Shown here: positions 35,052 to 44,069 of the stretch, one piece after another
How positions within the stretch are numbered: position 1 is the first letter of the stretch
Layout: every line of letters begins with the position of its first letter
Assembly (NCBI RefSeq): GCF_027944005.1
Contig: NZ_AP027204.1
Coordinates: forward strand, 1,736,001 to 1,800,000
From: Polynucleobacter sp. SHI8
Lineage (GTDB): Bacteria > Pseudomonadota > Gammaproteobacteria > Burkholderiales > Burkholderiaceae
Length of the DNA stretch: 64,000 nt
Direction: 5' to 3'
Program-made: the position numbers and the translations under genes
Notes under the pieces: model-generated
Database searches by the model: none
Told to the model about the DNA's origin: nothing
The model's input: only the letters and a program-made list of their open reading frames with translations

Positions 35052-36686
35052 TTGAAATCTAATCCTCTCATTGTTGCTCTTGCACAAAGTAATTTTATAC
35101 TCGGTGACCTTACAGGAAACTGCAATAAAATTATCGATGATGCAAGGGCTGCCTTTGAAAATGGTGCACGACTTTTAGTCACCCCTGAATTATCAATGAC
35201 GGGCTACCCCCCTGAGGATTTACTCTTTCGGGATGCTTTTATTCAAGCGGTCAATGAACATGTCGAGCTTTTATGTAAAGAGCTCGCGCAATTTAAAGAC
35301 ATGTTCGTCATCGTCGGACACCCATCTAGAGCCGTAAATCAATCCCAAGTTTGCTTACATAACTGCGCCTCGGTAATCTCTAATGGGGTAGTTATCGCTA
35401 ACTATGCCAAACAATTTTTACCCAACTCAGAAGTATTTGATGAGGTTCGTTATTTTTCTCCGGGTAATCAAACGTGTGTATTTGAAGCTCATGGCACTCA
35501 AATTGGCTTAATTATCTGCGAAGACATCTGGCATCAAGGTCCTGCCCAAGCAGCCAAAAGTGCGGGTGCAGAACTACTGATCATCCCCAATGCCTCTCCA
35601 TTTCATATGGAAAAGACTTACTTACGTAAAGATATCTTAAAAAAACAGATTCTTGACATCAAGATACCTGCTATTTACGTAAATTTGGTTGGCGGTCAAG
35701 ACGAATTGGTCTTCGATGGCGCCTCATTTGCCATGAATTCCGAGGGTAAACTTGTTGATGAAGCACCTCAATTTGTGGAGCAACTGAGGTTCTTAGAGTT
35801 CATCGACGGGGATATTCTTTCTGGCAACATCACCGCTGCAAAAAGTACGGAACAACAAGTCTATGATGCATTAGTCCTTGGGGTTAAAGATTATTTGGGT
35901 AAAAATGGTTTTCCTGGAGCAATTATTGGACTTTCTGGCGGCGTTGACTCTGCTCTGGTGCTTGCCATCGCTGTAGATGCTCTCGGTGCAGATCGGGTGC
36001 GTGCTGTCATGATGCCCTCCCGTTATACGGCAGATATTTCTTGGATCGATGCAAAGGATATGGCAGATCGATTAGGGGTGCAATATGATGAAATCCCTAT
36101 TGCTCCAATGTTTGATGCCTTTGAATCATCACTCGCGAAAGACTTTGCTGGTCTTACTCCCAATGCTACGGAGGAAAATATTCAAGCCCGTATTCGTGGG
36201 ACATTACTCATGGCATTGTCGAACAAGTCTGGCAGAATCGTCCTAACAACTGGTAATAAAAGCGAGATGGCAGTAGGTTACTGCACGCTATACGGTGATA
36301 TGGCAGGTGGCTTTGCCGTGATTAAAGATGTGGTTAAAACATTGGTTTATCGCCTGTGCGATTATCGTAACTCTATTTCCCCCGTCATTCCAGAACGGAT
36401 CATCACTCGCGCCCCCTCAGCGGAACTTCGCCCGGACCAGAAAGATCAAGATAGTCTGCCATCCTATGAAGTACTTGACGCTATTTTGGAAAACTACATG
36501 GAAAATGATGTCCCAATTGAAACCTTACTTACTTCTGGATTTTCGATGGCTGATGTGGATAAAGTAACCCGCTTAATCAAAATTAATGAATACAAACGCC
36601 GTCAATCACCTATTGGGGTTCGTATTACTCGCAGAGCTTTTGGTAGAGACTGGCGCTATCCAATTACCTCTAAGTTTCGCGCTTAA
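35052..36686 (+). CDS. nadE: Glutamine-dependent NAD+ synthetase
   Basis: This 544-residue two-domain enzyme makes the last step of NAD synthesis. An N-terminal nitrilase-like glutaminase has a Glu-Lys-Cys triad (PELSMTGYPPED, YAKQFLPN and LIICEDIW). It feeds ammonia to the C-terminal synthetase, whose ATP loop is LSGGVDSALV near residue 296. The start is TTG at 35052: the first beta strand (PLIVALAQSNF) follows immediately and no ATG is available before residue 46. No strong Shine-Dalgarno is visible. Together with nadA, nadC and nadB, most of the de novo NAD route lies in this window. Confidence 0.96.
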   Translation: MKSNPLIVALAQSNFILGDLTGNCNKIIDDARAAFENGARLLVTPELSMTGYPPEDLLFRDAFIQAVNEHVELLCKELAQFKDMFVIVGHPSRAVNQSQVCLHNCASVISNGVVIANYAKQFLPNSEVFDEVRYFSPGNQTCVFEAHGTQIGLIICEDIWHQGPAQAAKSAGAELLIIPNASPFHMEKTYLRKDILKKQILDIKIPAIYVNLVGGQDELVFDGASFAMNSEGKLVDEAPQFVEQLRFLEFIDGDILSGNITAAKSTEQQVYDALVLGVKDYLGKNGFPGAIIGLSGGVDSALVLAIAVDALGADRVRAVMMPSRYTADISWIDAKDMADRLGVQYDEIPIAPMFDAFESSLAKDFAGLTPNATEENIQARIRGTLLMALSNKSGRIVLTTGNKSEMAVGYCTLYGDMAGGFAVIKDVVKTLVYRLCDYRNSISPVIPERIITRAPSAELRPDQKDQDSLPSYEVLDAILENYMENDVPIETLLTSGFSMADVDKVTRLIKINEYKRRQSPIGVRITRRAFGRDWRYPITSKFRA

Positions 36687-36700
36687 GAAATTGCATATTT

Positions 36701-36729
36701 TTGACATTCTCAGTTATTATGTTTTAAAT
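36701..36729 (+). promoter_or_regulatory. glnB promoter candidate
   Basis: A consensus TTGACA (36701-36706), 17-bp spacer and TTAAAT (36724-36729) lie 15 bp before the glnB ATG. Confidence 0.55.
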
Positions 36730-36743
36730 AAAAAGGGACAATT

Positions 36744-37082
36744 ATGAAACTCATTACCGCAATTATTAAACCGTTTAAACTCGATGAAGTCAGAGAAACT
36801 CTCTCCGAAATCGGGGTGACAGGCTTAACTGTTACTGAGGTCAAAGGATTTGGACGTCAAAAAGGCCATACTGAAATGTATCGTGGCGCTGAATATGTCG
36901 TTGATTTTTTACCTAAAATTAAAATTGAACTCGTCGTTTCTAGCGATGACCTTGAACGTGTCATAGATGCCATTATCAAGAGTGCCAAAACAGGCAAAAT
37001 TGGTGACGGTAAGATATTTGTAACGCCCATCGAGCAAACGATACGTATTAGGACTGGCGAAACTAACAACGATGCGATTTGA
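36744..37082 (+). CDS. glnB: Nitrogen regulatory protein P-II
   Basis: This 112-residue PII signal protein reports nitrogen and carbon status by binding ATP/ADP and 2-oxoglutarate. The T-loop RGAEYVVDFLPK holds Tyr51, the uridylylation site, and GKIGDGKIFV is the B-loop nucleotide contact. It follows nadE and has its own promoter. It could feed nitrogen status to NtrB/NtrC and so to the nitrate/cyanate cluster at 40-52 kb. GlnK cannot be excluded from sequence alone. Confidence 0.96.
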   Translation: MKLITAIIKPFKLDEVRETLSEIGVTGLTVTEVKGFGRQKGHTEMYRGAEYVVDFLPKIKIELVVSSDDLERVIDAIIKSAKTGKIGDGKIFVTPIEQTIRIRTGETNNDAI

Positions 37083-37111
37083 AAACTTGGGTGCGTAACA
37101 CCCCAGTTTTC
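37081..37111. terminator. Hairpin between convergent glnB and phasin genes
   Basis: GAAAACTTGGGTG and CACCCCAGTTTTC form a 13-bp stem with one mismatch and a 5-base loop. It begins within the glnB stop codon and lies 15 bp from the phasin stop. It can act on either strand, though neither side has a long U-run. Confidence 0.7.
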
Positions 37112-37125
37112 TTAAAACAGTTTCA

Positions 37126-37713
37126 TTAGGTATTTTTTCTGGCTGTAGTTTTTGATGCAGTAGTCTTTGATGCTGCGGTTCTAGCTGTAGACGCTTTCTT
37201 CGTAGTTGCAGCAGTTTTCTTTGCAAACTCATCTACTTGCTCTTCAGCGCTTTCAAGAGCATGATCGACCATCTTACGACCCTCTTTATATACCTTAGCA
37301 CCAGCATCAGAAACGTCTTTAATTAACTTTGACAACTCAGCGCCACCTACTGGGATTTTTTGAGACGCTTGATCCAAGTAATCATGGAGTGCCGTACGAG
37401 CTTTATCTAAATATTTATCAGCTTCTTCTGCAGTCTCTTTATTAACTTGCTTCAAAATACCTTTGACTTTACTTTGATAGGCAACCATTCGAGCTAAGGA
37501 CTCATCGGCTGCTTGCGTTTGAATTTCTTTTAATTTAGCTAGATCACTCTGAGCGGTTACCTTGGCCAAGTGCAATGCATGCTCCATGTTTGCTTTTAAC
37601 TCTTCCGCATGATGCTCGCTCAATTGCTTTGCTGCATCCATTAATTTATGTGATATAGCAAATAACTCTTTGGCTTTATCCGTGCTCCAAGTATTGAAAT
37701 CACTTTGACTCAT
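37126..37713 (-). CDS. phaP: Phasin-family protein
   Basis: This 195-residue helical protein has the phasin pattern: amphipathic helices (TDKAKELFAISHKLMDAAKQLSEHH, here given as its first 20 TDKAKELFAISHKLMDAAKQ), AARMVAYQ-like spacing and an Ala/Gln-rich middle. It ends in a Lys/Thr/Ala-rich tail (about residues 168-195) like those that bind DNA or polyhydroxybutyrate granules. It probably coats storage granules. No polyhydroxyalkanoate synthase gene is nearby. Confidence 0.8.
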   Translation of the reverse strand: MSQSDFNTWSTDKAKELFAISHKLMDAAKQLSEHHAEELKANMEHALHLAKVTAQSDLAKLKEIQTQAADESLARMVAYQSKVKGILKQVNKETAEEADKYLDKARTALHDYLDQASQKIPVGGAELSKLIKDVSDAGAKVYKEGRKMVDHALESAEEQVDEFAKKTAATTKKASTARTAASKTTASKTTARKNT

Positions 37714-37820
37714 CTTATTTCTCCTATGAACATATTCAAATGGGAACGACTAATACAATGGCAAAAACTAGTTCCCCCTATATTAACCCTCTATAGTGAG
37801 ACAATACAATACAAATAAAT

Positions 37821-38714
37821 ATGTTACACGCCGATACCCCCTCCAAACGCCGCACAGGAATATTGCTTGGATCCCTAGTGACCATTGCTTTTTCTGTTTT
37901 AGATACAGCAGGTAAGTGGCTTGCAACACATATTCCATTAATTGAAATTGTTTGGCTAAGATTTGCAATAGCTGCTGTCATCGCCCTCATCGTCGTACTT
38001 CCCAAAACACCAATTCAAGAATTTAAGAATGAAAATCTTAAAATACAGTGTCTTCGAGCCATCATGATGATTTCGATGACGATGCTCAATTTTGCTGGTC
38101 TGAAATACCTTCAATTGGCACAAGCGAACGCCATATTGTTTTCTTCACCCATCATCATCGCCCTTATTAGTTCTATTTTTTTGAAGGAAAACCTGAGTAT
38201 TAATATTTGGATAGCTATTTTAGGAGGGTTTTTTGGGGTATTAGTGATTATTGACCCCTTTGGAACTAGTTTTCATCCGGCCATGTTTTTTATTCTTGCA
38301 CACGCGACTATTTATGCTCTTTTTAATCTTTTGACTCGTAAAATGGCGGCTAGTTCTAGTCCCGATGTCACGATTGTTTACTCCACCGTTTTACCAACGA
38401 TCATTCTTCTTCCCTTAGTCATTCCGCAATGGCAAGCACCAACGGGGTGGCTAGATTATCTGGTGTTTTTCATTACAGGATTATTTGGCTTCTTAGGTCA
38501 TTATCTATTAGCCATTGCCTATCGCTATGCTAAACCAACCACCATCTCACCCTTCTTTTATCAACAAATTTTGTATATGATTTTTCTAGGATGGTTGATT
38601 TTTGGGCAGATTCCTCAATTAAATGTACTTTTTGGCGCGGTCATTGTCGTAGCTTGTGGTTTATATTTATTATTTAAGGAAAACGGAAGGGATAAACATG
38701 AAGCCTCTCAATAA
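37821..38714 (+). CDS. DMT-superfamily (EamA) transporter
   Basis: This 297-residue inner-membrane protein has ten hydrophobic helices in two EamA repeats. Features are IPLIEIVWLRFAIAAVIAL near residue 40, LQLAQANAILFSSPIIIAL near 97, and a second repeat ending AYRYAKPTTISPFFYQQ. Members move metabolites, often as exporters of amino acids or nucleosides. The stop overlaps the SDR start by 17 bp, so the two are co-expressed. The substrate is unknown. Confidence 0.88.
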   Translation: MLHADTPSKRRTGILLGSLVTIAFSVLDTAGKWLATHIPLIEIVWLRFAIAAVIALIVVLPKTPIQEFKNENLKIQCLRAIMMISMTMLNFAGLKYLQLAQANAILFSSPIIIALISSIFLKENLSINIWIAILGGFFGVLVIIDPFGTSFHPAMFFILAHATIYALFNLLTRKMAASSSPDVTIVYSTVLPTIILLPLVIPQWQAPTGWLDYLVFFITGLFGFLGHYLLAIAYRYAKPTTISPFFYQQILYMIFLGWLIFGQIPQLNVLFGAVIVVACGLYLLFKENGRDKHEASQ

Positions 38715-39456
38715 AGTTGCCCTTGTCACTGGTGCAGGAACCGGTATCGGCAAAGCATGCTCTCTTACTCTTCTAGAAAATGGCTATAACGTTGTCTTAG
38801 TAGGTCGTCGTCTGGAATTGCTCGAGGCAGTTATTTCTGAAAGTTCAGCGCCTAGTAGTCAAGGCTTAGGTTTCCAAGCGGATATCAGCGATGTTGGCCA
38901 AGTGGATCAATTGTTTGAAGAGGTGAAAAAAAGATTCGGTCGATTAGATGTACTTTTTAACAATGCTGGTCGTGGCACCCCAATGATGCCATTTGATGAG
39001 ATTCCATTTGAGATGTGGCAAAAAACCGTGGGGGTCAATCTCACAGGAACTTTTTTGTGCGCACAACGTGCTTTTAAAATGATGCGTGAACAAAGCCCTC
39101 AAGGGGGCCGAATTATCAATAATGGCTCTATTTCTGCGCATGCGCCACGTCCCTTTTCCGCACCTTATACCAGTACCAAGCACGCCATTACAGGACTTAC
39201 TAAGTCGATTGCCCTCGATGGTAGGCCGTTTCATATTGCATGTAGTCAAATCGATATTGGCAACGCTGCTACTGAAATGAGCGAGCCTATGGCAAAAGGG
39301 ATTTTGCAGGCGAATGGTCAAATCCTCCCAGAAGACAGAATGCCCGTTCAGGAGGTTGCCAATGCCGTTTTACATATGAGTAATCTTCCTCTAGATAGCA
39401 ATATCTTATTTATGACCATCATGGCAACTAATATGCCTCTGGTTGGAAGAGGCTAA
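38698..39456 (+). CDS. Short-chain dehydrogenase/reductase
   Basis: This 252-residue classical SDR has the NAD(P) motif TGAGTGIGKA near residue 11, NNAG near 88, a catalytic Ser in NGSISAH and YTSTK with the Tyr and Lys. The start at 38698 follows GGAAGG; the open frame extends to 38656 but that part lies inside the transporter gene. The substrate is unknown. Coupling to a DMT transporter suggests metabolism of the transported compound. Confidence 0.9.
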   Translation: MKPLNKVALVTGAGTGIGKACSLTLLENGYNVVLVGRRLELLEAVISESSAPSSQGLGFQADISDVGQVDQLFEEVKKRFGRLDVLFNNAGRGTPMMPFDEIPFEMWQKTVGVNLTGTFLCAQRAFKMMREQSPQGGRIINNGSISAHAPRPFSAPYTSTKHAITGLTKSIALDGRPFHIACSQIDIGNAATEMSEPMAKGILQANGQILPEDRMPVQEVANAVLHMSNLPLDSNILFMTIMATNMPLVGRG

Positions 39457-39541
39457 CACTTTACTGGAAAAGTAAATACCTTCATCTTTTTGGTGGATAA
39501 TAGTAAAAATTGGTTAAAGATGTTTAAAAGGAATATTAAAA

Positions 39542-39679
39542 ATGAATGAATGGCATACCGAATCAAAAGAAGCTATCAACAAAAAAGTTATTACATTAAT
39601 CGTTATGTTAGCAGTAGCTACTTGCTTGGCAATCCTCTTCGCACTTTCAGCTGCGCATATTGGGTTTGTGTTGGGCTAA
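39542..39679 (+). CDS. Small single-pass membrane protein (45 residues)
   Basis: The ATG follows AAAGGAA by about 10 bases. The product has a charged N-terminus (MNEWHTESKEAINKKV) and one strongly hydrophobic helix (ITLIVMLAVATCLAILFALS), ending AAHIGFVLG. Composition and layout are those of a real small membrane protein; I recognise no family. It ends 4 bp before the stop of the convergent DUF2798 gene. Confidence 0.6.
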   Translation: MNEWHTESKEAINKKVITLIVMLAVATCLAILFALSAAHIGFVLG

Positions 39680-39682
39680 ACG

Positions 39683-39922
39683 TTAAGGATGGTGACGTGA
39701 CTGCCACCACCGAACTACTTTGCCTGATAAAAATAAGGCTAAAGGTCTATAAATAATAATTGAGATGACGGCTATTGGGTAAGCCACTGGCCAAAGTTCT
39801 AGCCATTTATTCATGGCGCCTGACGAAAAACCTATCAAATAAATACTGATACAAAAAGTCAGTGTCATTGACATGAAAAAACCCATAAAAGTCGCGAACA
39901 TAACTGCTGCAAGGCTAAACAT
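39683..39922 (-). CDS. DUF2798-like membrane protein
   Basis: This 79-residue protein has two transmembrane helices. FMGFFMSMTLTFCISIYLIG and WLELWPVAYPIAVISIIIYR are characteristic of the DUF2798 family, and it ends in a basic tail. Its function is unknown. Confidence 0.75.
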   Translation of the reverse strand: MFSLAAVMFATFMGFFMSMTLTFCISIYLIGFSSGAMNKWLELWPVAYPIAVISIIIYRPLALFLSGKVVRWWQSRHHP

Positions 39923-39962
39923 AAGAAATTCACCTGAATATTAAAGGATATCTTATTATCCT

Positions 39963-40871
39963 CTAATCAGTACAGTGCTGATGTAATAGATAAGCTTGCA
40001 ATTGAATGCCCATAAAAGGTTCACGCTTCTTAGAAATTACTTCATGTAAATATTGACAATGTGTATGTAAGTCAATCAATTCAAGAGAAGGATCTGATTC
40101 ACTTTCCAAGCGGTACTCCTGGGAGGTATAAGTCAGATGACCACCTTTAAAAAAATTCATTTCCGGCAATCTCAATAAAGAACTGGTCGGCTCACCTTCA
40201 CTCCCCCTCATCAAGGCTACATTTGCGCGTTGAAGCTGAAAAAAATCTTCTAAAATTCTGGGATATTCGGGGTGCGTATAGTTGACAATCTGCCACGCAT
40301 CTTCAAAACATGGATTCAATAACTTAGCGAGAATATGCCCCGAATTCCGCAAGCCAAGCTGATGTCTAATCTCGAGAAGTTGATGTAGGCCCGGATGGAT
40401 TATTTTAAGCGGTACAAATATCGGCAATTGACTTTTCTCATAATCTGGCCATGCTTGTCGATCCTGCAAAATTGGCCAGTCCATGGCTTGAAAAACTTCA
40501 TGGGTAGTTAGCCTTCCCACAAACTCCTCAACACCCTGAACAATAACAAAAAAACCTAATTGATGAAGCATGTATGCCAATAGCGGGGTTAAATTCATGT
40601 GCTTACGCGACCCGTTATACGAGGGTAAAACGATGGTTCTATTCGGCGTTGGCAGATAGTAAAGATCCGTTTTAATAGCGTCCATAAATCCAGCTAACTC
40701 TTGGGTGGTTTCTCCTTTGATCCGCATGGCGATACAAAATGCACCTAACTCAATCGGTAGAACCTCTTGATCTAATATTTTTTGAAAAACTACTTTTGCT
40801 TCTTCCCTAGAAAGATCAGACGATCCTTTTGCGCCTCGGCCAATTTGCTTGATCACTGAACTAATGCTCAT
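39963..40871 (-). CDS. ybiB: YbiB/TrpD2-like DNA-binding protein
   Basis: This 302-residue protein resembles anthranilate phosphoribosyltransferase in fold (IKQIGRGAKGSSDLSREEA start, FCIAMRIKGET and a SYNGSRKHMNLTPLLAYML loop). It lacks the usual PRPP-binding glycine motif and matches the TrpD2/YbiB group, which binds nucleic acid. The ATG overlaps the nasA stop by 4 bp, so it is the last gene of the coupled nrtA-nirB-nirD-nasA-ybiB operon. Its role in nitrate assimilation is unexplained. Confidence 0.82.
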   Translation of the reverse strand: MSISSVIKQIGRGAKGSSDLSREEAKVVFQKILDQEVLPIELGAFCIAMRIKGETTQELAGFMDAIKTDLYYLPTPNRTIVLPSYNGSRKHMNLTPLLAYMLHQLGFFVIVQGVEEFVGRLTTHEVFQAMDWPILQDRQAWPDYEKSQLPIFVPLKIIHPGLHQLLEIRHQLGLRNSGHILAKLLNPCFEDAWQIVNYTHPEYPRILEDFFQLQRANVALMRGSEGEPTSSLLRLPEMNFFKGGHLTYTSQEYRLESESDPSLELIDLHTHCQYLHEVISKKREPFMGIQLQAYLLHQHCTD

Positions 40872-43729
40872 GAAACAAGACCACTCGCTTCTTTAGACTC
40901 TTCTAAATAAGCGTGAATCATTCTTTTTATCTCAGGCTTACATGATCCACAATTACTGCCACATTGCGTTTTTTGTTGTAACTCTTCAAAACAAGGGTCT
41001 AATTGCTGATATACCGACTTTTTCACCACCTCGAGTATGGTTCGGGCTGACACGTTATAGCAATTACAAATAGGTGGGGTTGAAGCTTGAATCGGCATCG
41101 GTGGTTTTTTTGTTGGTGCAAGTATCATTCTACCTAAACTACTGGTATCGATATGCTGATCCATCATTGCACGAAGCCAGTCTAAACTCACCATTTGCTC
41201 TTTTGTGCCAGCTAAAAGAACTGCTTGTAATTGTGGTGAGGTTCTGATCATTCTTAAAACTCCAAGACGTTTATCTTGGTAACCCATGACATCAATCCTT
41301 GGCTGACTTAACTCAAAAATATTAGAAATTTTCTCGATGACAGAAAGAACATGTGCATCTTTAGTCACATAGGGGTTTTCAAAATGAGCGGCTTTAAATA
41401 AGATTCCAACGTCTTTTTGATCCTGCTCTCTGCCAAATAAACAAGCATAAGCGCTGCCAAATTCTTTATAGAGCATCTTCAGTTGATCAAAAGCAAGCCA
41501 AATTTTTTCTTGAGGAAATAAGCCAAAGGCAACTATTTGCCAAGGTAATTCAGCTTTAATGATCTTCACTGCGGCATATTTCAACTCTGGTTGCTCTGAT
41601 ACAGGATCAAACAATGGTGATGTCAGACCATTGACACCTTTACCGAATCTTTTGGAAAAATTTCCTGAAATAAACTCAGATCCCCAATGCATGGGGATAA
41701 ATACTTGTGAAGGCGCTACGTCATCAGAGATTTTGATGGGGAAAGTTTCACTTCCTTGATGACTCGTGACATGAGCTAAATCGCCATCTTCAAGTTGTAG
41801 GCGATAGGCATCTTTTGCAGAAATATCCATAGATGGCTGCGGAACATGCGCAAATAAGGTTCCTACCAAGCCCGTTCTGCTCATACCATGCCACTGATCT
41901 CTTAACCTACCAGTATTCAGTGTGAATGGGTATCTCGCAGAAGTGGGCTTAGCGGTTTCAATAAATGGCGTCGCCATGAGCTGCGCTTTGCCTGATGCAG
42001 TCGGAAATTGACCATCCATGTACAGTCTCGATAATCCAATAGGTGCACCTGATGGCATTGGCCATTGTTGGGGTCCTTGGCGGTCGAGTATGTCATAAGT
42101 CAAACCCGTAATATCTAAATCTCTACCTTTCGTGGAGTCTCGATGTTCATTCCAAATATCTTCTACGGTTTGATAAGGGAAAAGTGTCTCAACACCCTCT
42201 AATCGTTGAGAGGGTAATTGCTTCTCTAAGAATTTCGCAACTCCTAAGGCAATCTCCCAATCATGCTTAGCATTGCCCATTGGAGGAATAGCAGGTCGGA
42301 CTAGGGAAATTCTTCGCTCTGAATTAGTTACTGTTCCGATCTTTTCCGCCCAGGTGGTAGCGGGTAATAAAATGTCTGCATATTGACATGTCGCTGTATT
42401 TTTAAATGCTTCCTGAACCACGACAAATTCAGCATGTTGTAATGCTTCATGGACTTGATTTTGATCAGGCATCGACTGTGCTGGATTGGTACAAACAATC
42501 CAAATGGCTTTTAACTTCTTCGTATTTAATGCTTCAAACATGGGTACTGCAGTCAATCCCGGCTTTTCTGGAACTGTCTGTATTCCCCAAAATTTGGCTA
42601 CCTCTGCACGGTCTTGAGGGCTCTTTAAATTCCGATGTGCAGAAAGTAAGTTGGCTAAGCCACCTACTTCTCTCCCACCCATCGCATTCGGCTGACCTGT
42701 TAATGAAAATGGTCCAGCGCCTACTTTACCAATTTGACCTGTGGCTAAATGTAAATTAATTAACGTGGCATTTTTAGCAGTTCCAGAAGATGATTGATTT
42801 AAACCCTGACAATATAGCGATACAGTCGCTGGTGACCTTGCAAACCATTCACTTGCCAAATACAAATCTTGTTCTGTAATCCCGCAAATTTGTGAAACTA
42901 ATTTTGGGGTGTAATCTCGAACCAAATTTTTTAACTCTTCAAATCCTTCGGTAGACTTTGCAATATAGGCTTCATCTAACCACTTCTCCCACAACATCAC
43001 ATGCATCATGCCGTGATGTAAGGCTACATCAGTTCCTGGAGTAATCTGAAGGTGTAAATCCGCCTCCCTCCCAGTCACTGTTTTACGAGGATCAACAACG
43101 ATGATCTTGATTTCAGGATCATTGGCCCTTGCTTGCTCAATCCGCCGATATAAAATCGGGTGAGCATATGCGGTATTAGAACCTGTGATAAAAATTACTT
43201 TGGCATGATCAAGATCTTCATAACAACAAGGTGGCGCATCCATACCCAATGTTTGTTTATAACCAGCCACAGCACTCGACATGCATAGCCTAGAATTAGT
43301 GTCTATATTGTTAGTGCCAATTAAGCCTTTTGCTAATTTATTGAAAATATAATAATCTTCAGTCAAAATTTGCCCAGACACATAAATTCCAACCGCATCT
43401 GGACCATGCTCAGTAATTACTTTTGCGAATCGGTTAGCAATCGTTCGATAAGCTTCTTCCCAAGTAATTTCAGATAAGGAGCTCTTTTCGCCAAGCTGAC
43501 GATTGAGTCGCATGGTGGGCTGCAAAAGCCTTACTTGCTTTTGCAGGTGTGGTGCTGCTGTTAAATGTAAGGTTGACCCTTTACTGCATAATTGACCAAA
43601 ATTAGCTGGATGTGTAGGATCTCCTCGCACACCAATAACTTCCTCAACTCCCTCATGATTCTTTTGAGTTTGAATCACTACGCCACAACCAACTCCACAA
43701 TAGGGGCAAGTACTTTTAGTTTCACGCAT
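40868..43729 (-). CDS. nasA: Assimilatory nitrate reductase catalytic subunit
   Basis: This 953-residue molybdopterin enzyme reduces nitrate to nitrite in the cytoplasm. The N-terminal [4Fe-4S] motif is CPYCGVGCG followed by LCSKGSTL near residue 47, with TNSRLCMSSAV at the Mo site region and QPNAMGGREVGGL. A C-terminal [2Fe-2S] BFD-like domain (CNCYNV ... CGSNCGSCKPE, about residues 895-940) receives electrons. The C-terminal cluster is typical of the NAD(P)H- or ferredoxin-linked NasA type. It overlaps nirD by 8 bp and ybiB by 4 bp. Confidence 0.97.
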   Translation of the reverse strand: MRETKSTCPYCGVGCGVVIQTQKNHEGVEEVIGVRGDPTHPANFGQLCSKGSTLHLTAAPHLQKQVRLLQPTMRLNRQLGEKSSLSEITWEEAYRTIANRFAKVITEHGPDAVGIYVSGQILTEDYYIFNKLAKGLIGTNNIDTNSRLCMSSAVAGYKQTLGMDAPPCCYEDLDHAKVIFITGSNTAYAHPILYRRIEQARANDPEIKIIVVDPRKTVTGREADLHLQITPGTDVALHHGMMHVMLWEKWLDEAYIAKSTEGFEELKNLVRDYTPKLVSQICGITEQDLYLASEWFARSPATVSLYCQGLNQSSSGTAKNATLINLHLATGQIGKVGAGPFSLTGQPNAMGGREVGGLANLLSAHRNLKSPQDRAEVAKFWGIQTVPEKPGLTAVPMFEALNTKKLKAIWIVCTNPAQSMPDQNQVHEALQHAEFVVVQEAFKNTATCQYADILLPATTWAEKIGTVTNSERRISLVRPAIPPMGNAKHDWEIALGVAKFLEKQLPSQRLEGVETLFPYQTVEDIWNEHRDSTKGRDLDITGLTYDILDRQGPQQWPMPSGAPIGLSRLYMDGQFPTASGKAQLMATPFIETAKPTSARYPFTLNTGRLRDQWHGMSRTGLVGTLFAHVPQPSMDISAKDAYRLQLEDGDLAHVTSHQGSETFPIKISDDVAPSQVFIPMHWGSEFISGNFSKRFGKGVNGLTSPLFDPVSEQPELKYAAVKIIKAELPWQIVAFGLFPQEKIWLAFDQLKMLYKEFGSAYACLFGREQDQKDVGILFKAAHFENPYVTKDAHVLSVIEKISNIFELSQPRIDVMGYQDKRLGVLRMIRTSPQLQAVLLAGTKEQMVSLDWLRAMMDQHIDTSSLGRMILAPTKKPPMPIQASTPPICNCYNVSARTILEVVKKSVYQQLDPCFEELQQKTQCGSNCGSCKPEIKRMIHAYLEESKEASGLVS

Positions 43730-44069
43730 AACTCATAATTTCGGCACGAACAAAGTACACCTTATCGTTTTCAATATGGGTGGTGAACGTTTTTACGCAC
43801 CCTTGATCAGGTGCACAAGCCTGCCCATTTTCTAAATCGATGTTCCAAGCATGTAGGGGGCAAGTGACTACTTTGCCATGCACAATACCTTGTGATAATG
43901 GCCCTTTTTTGTGAGGACACTCATCTAGCACCGCAAAAATTTGCTCATCCTGAACTTTAAAAATAGCAATTGAGCCTGCTTGAGTTTGTACTACTCTCGC
44001 ACCCAAATAAGGGACATCAGCCACAGGCACAATCTCAATGAACTCAGAATTAGAGGCACTTTTAGACAT
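43722..44069 (-). CDS. nirD: Nitrite reductase (NADH) small subunit
   Basis: This 115-residue Rieske-type protein has the two cluster-binding motifs CPHKKG and CPLHAW. The start at 44069 follows GGAGG and overlaps the last codons of nirB; the open frame extends upstream to 44207 only inside nirB. It partners NirB in NADH-dependent reduction of nitrite to ammonium. Confidence 0.95.
   Translation of the reverse strand: MSKSASNSEFIEIVPVADVPYLGARVVQTQAGSIAIFKVQDEQIFAVLDECPHKKGPLSQGIVHGKVVTCPLHAWNIDLENGQACAPDQGCVKTFTTHIENDKVYFVRAEIMSYA

Noticed and set aside
39550..39756. 68-codon frame overlapping the small membrane protein
   Set aside because: Shifted frame of the 45-residue gene, running into the convergent DUF2798 gene; no ribosome-binding site fits it.
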